Origin: Planctomycetota bacterium
GTDB lineage: Bacteria > Planctomycetota > J058 > J103
NCBI GenBank assembly: GCA_003694875.1
Contig: RFJN01000357.1
Coordinates: forward strand, 1 to 7,052
Direction of reading: 5' to 3'
DNA: 7,052 bases
The number at the start of each line of letters is the position of its first letter. Within the stretch, counting starts at the first letter, position 1. The notes under the pieces were generated by a model. It was given only the letters and a program-made list of their open reading frames with translations, was not told the origin of the DNA and made no database searches. The position numbers were made by a program, and so were the translations under genes. This document shows positions 5,541-7,052 of this stretch, piece after piece.

Positions 5541-7052
5541 ATGACGCCGCCGCGATCGACCCGTCGCTCCGCCCCGACCCGTCGCCGCGCCGACGCCCCC
5601 CCGCCGCGCGTCGTGCCGCGCGCGCTCGCGGTGATCCGCGATCGGCTGCGGCGGTTCGACTACACCGAGGCGGCGGTGGCCGAGCGCCTCGAGATCCCCC
5701 ACATCTTCACCCTGCGGTACAGCGAACTGCCCGCGCTGCGCTCGCGGCTCGCACGCCGGGGCACCGACCCCTTGTCCGCCCTCGTGCGTCTGTTCGTGTT
5801 CGGCGACGCCCTGCCGACCCCGCGGCTAGAGCGCATCCTCGACCCCGGCTTCGTGCAGGCGCTCGTCCGCACCCGGCTGCTGCGGCGCCGCAGCGGCCTC
5901 GCCACCGCCACGGTCGCCCTCTTTCCGGTCGCCGGCGCGTGGATCGCCACCGACCGACGACGCGACCCGTTCGCCCGCGAGCCGGTCATGTACCTCGGCC
6001 CGGACAGCTACGCACTCGCGTACCTCACCCCGCGCACCCCGCGGGCGAGCGCGCTCGATCTGTGCACCGGCTCCGGGGTGCAGGCGGTGCTCGCCGCCCG
6101 CCACACCGAGCGGGTGGTCGGCGTCGACATCGAGCCGCGCGCGCTCGCGTTCGCCCGCTTCAACGCCGCGCTCAACGAGGTGGCCGATCGCTGCCGGTGG
6201 GTGCTCGGCGATCTCGACACCGCGCTTGCGCCAGGCCTGCGCTTCGACCTGCTGCTCGCCAATCCGCCCTTCGTCCCCAGCCCGCACGAGGGAACGCGGG
6301 CGCTCGCGTACCGCGACGGCGGCCCTCGGGGCGATCGGGTCAACGCGCGGCTGTTCGCCGCGATCCCGGCGCGGCTCACCGCATCCGGGCTCGCGCTCGT
6401 GGTCACCGTGATCCCGCTCGAGCGCGACGAGAGCCCCGAGGAGCCGCTCGAGCGCTGGCTCGGCCCCCGGGCCGACACCGGCACGATCTGGCTCGAGCAG
6501 GGCCGCGAACGGGCCGAGGACTACGCGCTCGCGCAGGTCCGCCGCCCCTTCGGCGACAGCCCCGAGGCGCTCGAACGCCGCTATCGGCAGTGGCTGCGCC
6601 CGCTCGTGCGCCACGGGATCACCGCCCTCAGCGGCGGGCTCGCCATCATCAAGCCCCACCGGGGCCCGAGTCCGCCCTGGATTCGCTCCTACCGCGCGGG
6701 CTCTGCCGTGACCCCGGTCCCGGAGGTCGCGCCGCGGCTCGTGCGCGGCCACGAGATCGCCGCGTCGGTGATCTTCGAGGACGAGTTGCTCGAGCGCAGA
6801 CTGCGTCTCGCTGCGGATATCGAGTTGACCTCGCTGTCGCGGGCGACCGAGACCGGGCTCGAACCGGTCGGACACGCCGTCGAGTGCCGCGGACTGCCGC
6901 TCGAGTCGTTCGCGATCGGTCTCGTGACCGCCCTGCTGCTCGAGTCGCTCGCGCCCGGCCAGAGCGTGCGCGAGGCGTGCGCGGCGATCGACGACGAGGC
7001 GCTGCCGCCGGTCGACGAGTTGCTCGAACTCCTGCGCCGAGGGGTGCTCGAA
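5541..7052 (+). CDS. Class I SAM-dependent methyltransferase with NPPF motif (DUF7059-like, PrmC/HemK-related), 3' end outside window
   Basis: The frame is open for 504 codons from ATG 5541 to the right edge, so the protein is C-terminally incomplete here. Residues 1-25 are Arg/Pro-rich. Residues about 26-150 form an N-terminal helical or winged-helix-like domain. The Rossmann methyltransferase fold follows: motif I LDLCTGSG (172-179) for SAM, acidic D196 in VVGVDIEPR for the ribose, and NPPF (241-244), the loop that positions a planar amide or exocyclic amino nitrogen in PrmC- and RsmC/RlmG-like enzymes. YRDGGPRGD (257-265) is reminiscent of the actinobacterial-type DUF7059 methyltransferase family. 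A long C-terminal region (about 340-504+) follows. An in-frame TAG at 5529-5531 with no other start codon between makes this ATG the first possible start. The substrate (protein glutamine, rRNA or other nucleic acid) cannot be told. It is longer than PrmC (about 280 aa) and so not the standard release-factor methylase. It is divergent from the tRNA genes. Confidence 0.88.
   Translation, partial: MTPPRSTRRSAPTRRRADAPPPRVVPRALAVIRDRLRRFDYTEAAVAERLEIPHIFTLRYSELPALRSRLARRGTDPLSALVRLFVFGDALPTPRLERILDPGFVQALVRTRLLRRRSGLATATVALFPVAGAWIATDRRRDPFAREPVMYLGPDSYALAYLTPRTPRASALDLCTGSGVQAVLAARHTERVVGVDIEPRALAFARFNAALNEVADRCRWVLGDLDTALAPGLRFDLLLANPPFVPSPHEGTRALAYRDGGPRGDRVNARLFAAIPARLTASGLALVVTVIPLERDESPEEPLERWLGPRADTGTIWLEQGRERAEDYALAQVRRPFGDSPEALERRYRQWLRPLVRHGITALSGGLAIIKPHRGPSPPWIRSYRAGSAVTPVPEVAPRLVRGHEIAASVIFEDELLERRLRLAADIELTSLSRATETGLEPVGHAVECRGLPLESFAIGLVTALLLESLAPGQSVREACAAIDDEALPPVDELLELLRRGVLE

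Noticed and set aside
5826..6875. Minus-strand open frame of 349 codons inside the methyltransferase gene
   Set aside because: It lies antisense to a protein with clear SAM-binding and NPPF motifs. Its own product is low-complexity Arg/Gly/Glu-rich sequence without a domain.
1..7052. The many CTCGAG palindromes as a dispersed regulatory or repeat element
   Set aside because: Most are in-frame Leu-Glu codon pairs (CTC-GAG) inside genes, so they follow from codon context rather than from a dispersed element. The codon rule itself is reported instead.

Overview
This is a strongly GC-rich stretch of bacterial chromosome with a conventional, densely packed gene layout. It holds six protein genes (two cut by the window edges) and two tRNA genes. 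I see no insertion sequence, phage gene, CRISPR array or toxin-antitoxin pair. The very high GC, the G/C-biased third positions and the EF-hand-like repeats joined to a phosphatase would fit a deltaproteobacterial or myxobacterial-type lineage, or another high-GC environmental phylum. No gene here fixes the phylum, so that is only an inference.

Left block, minus strand (1-3493): a tight three-gene operon read from right to left. A membrane-anchored S41/CtpA carboxyl-terminal processing protease with a PDZ domain comes first. Its stop overlaps the GTG start of tsaD, the tRNA threonylcarbamoyladenosine (t6A) synthesis gene. The end of tsaD overlaps the start of a third gene by 10 nt. This third gene runs off the left edge without a stop and encodes an App1-type (DUF2183, HAD-like) phosphatase behind two tandem helical, EF-hand-like repeats.

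Middle block (3494-5034): divergent from the protease, behind a plausible sigma70-type promoter, lies a small gene for a two-CxxC putative zinc-binding protein. It converges, with an 18-bp gap, on a minus-strand trans-isoprenyl diphosphate synthase whose motifs fit a medium- or long-chain polyprenyl (quinone side-chain) enzyme.

Right block (5035-7052): tRNA-Leu(UAG) and tRNA-Ala(CGC) lie upstream of the prenyl synthase on the same strand, with a recognisable stable-RNA-type promoter before tRNA-Ala. Divergent from it is a class I SAM methyltransferase with an NPPF motif that continues past the right edge. Its ATG sits 6 nt after a -10-like hexamer with no Shine-Dalgarno sequence, so it may be leaderless.

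Most genes are housekeeping: tRNA supply and modification (two tRNAs, TsaD), envelope proteolysis (Ctp) and isoprenoid synthesis. The less ordinary parts are the App1-like fusion protein, the uncharacterised zinc-binding protein, the apparent leaderless start and a striking leucine-codon context rule. I did not find a clear new multi-gene system.
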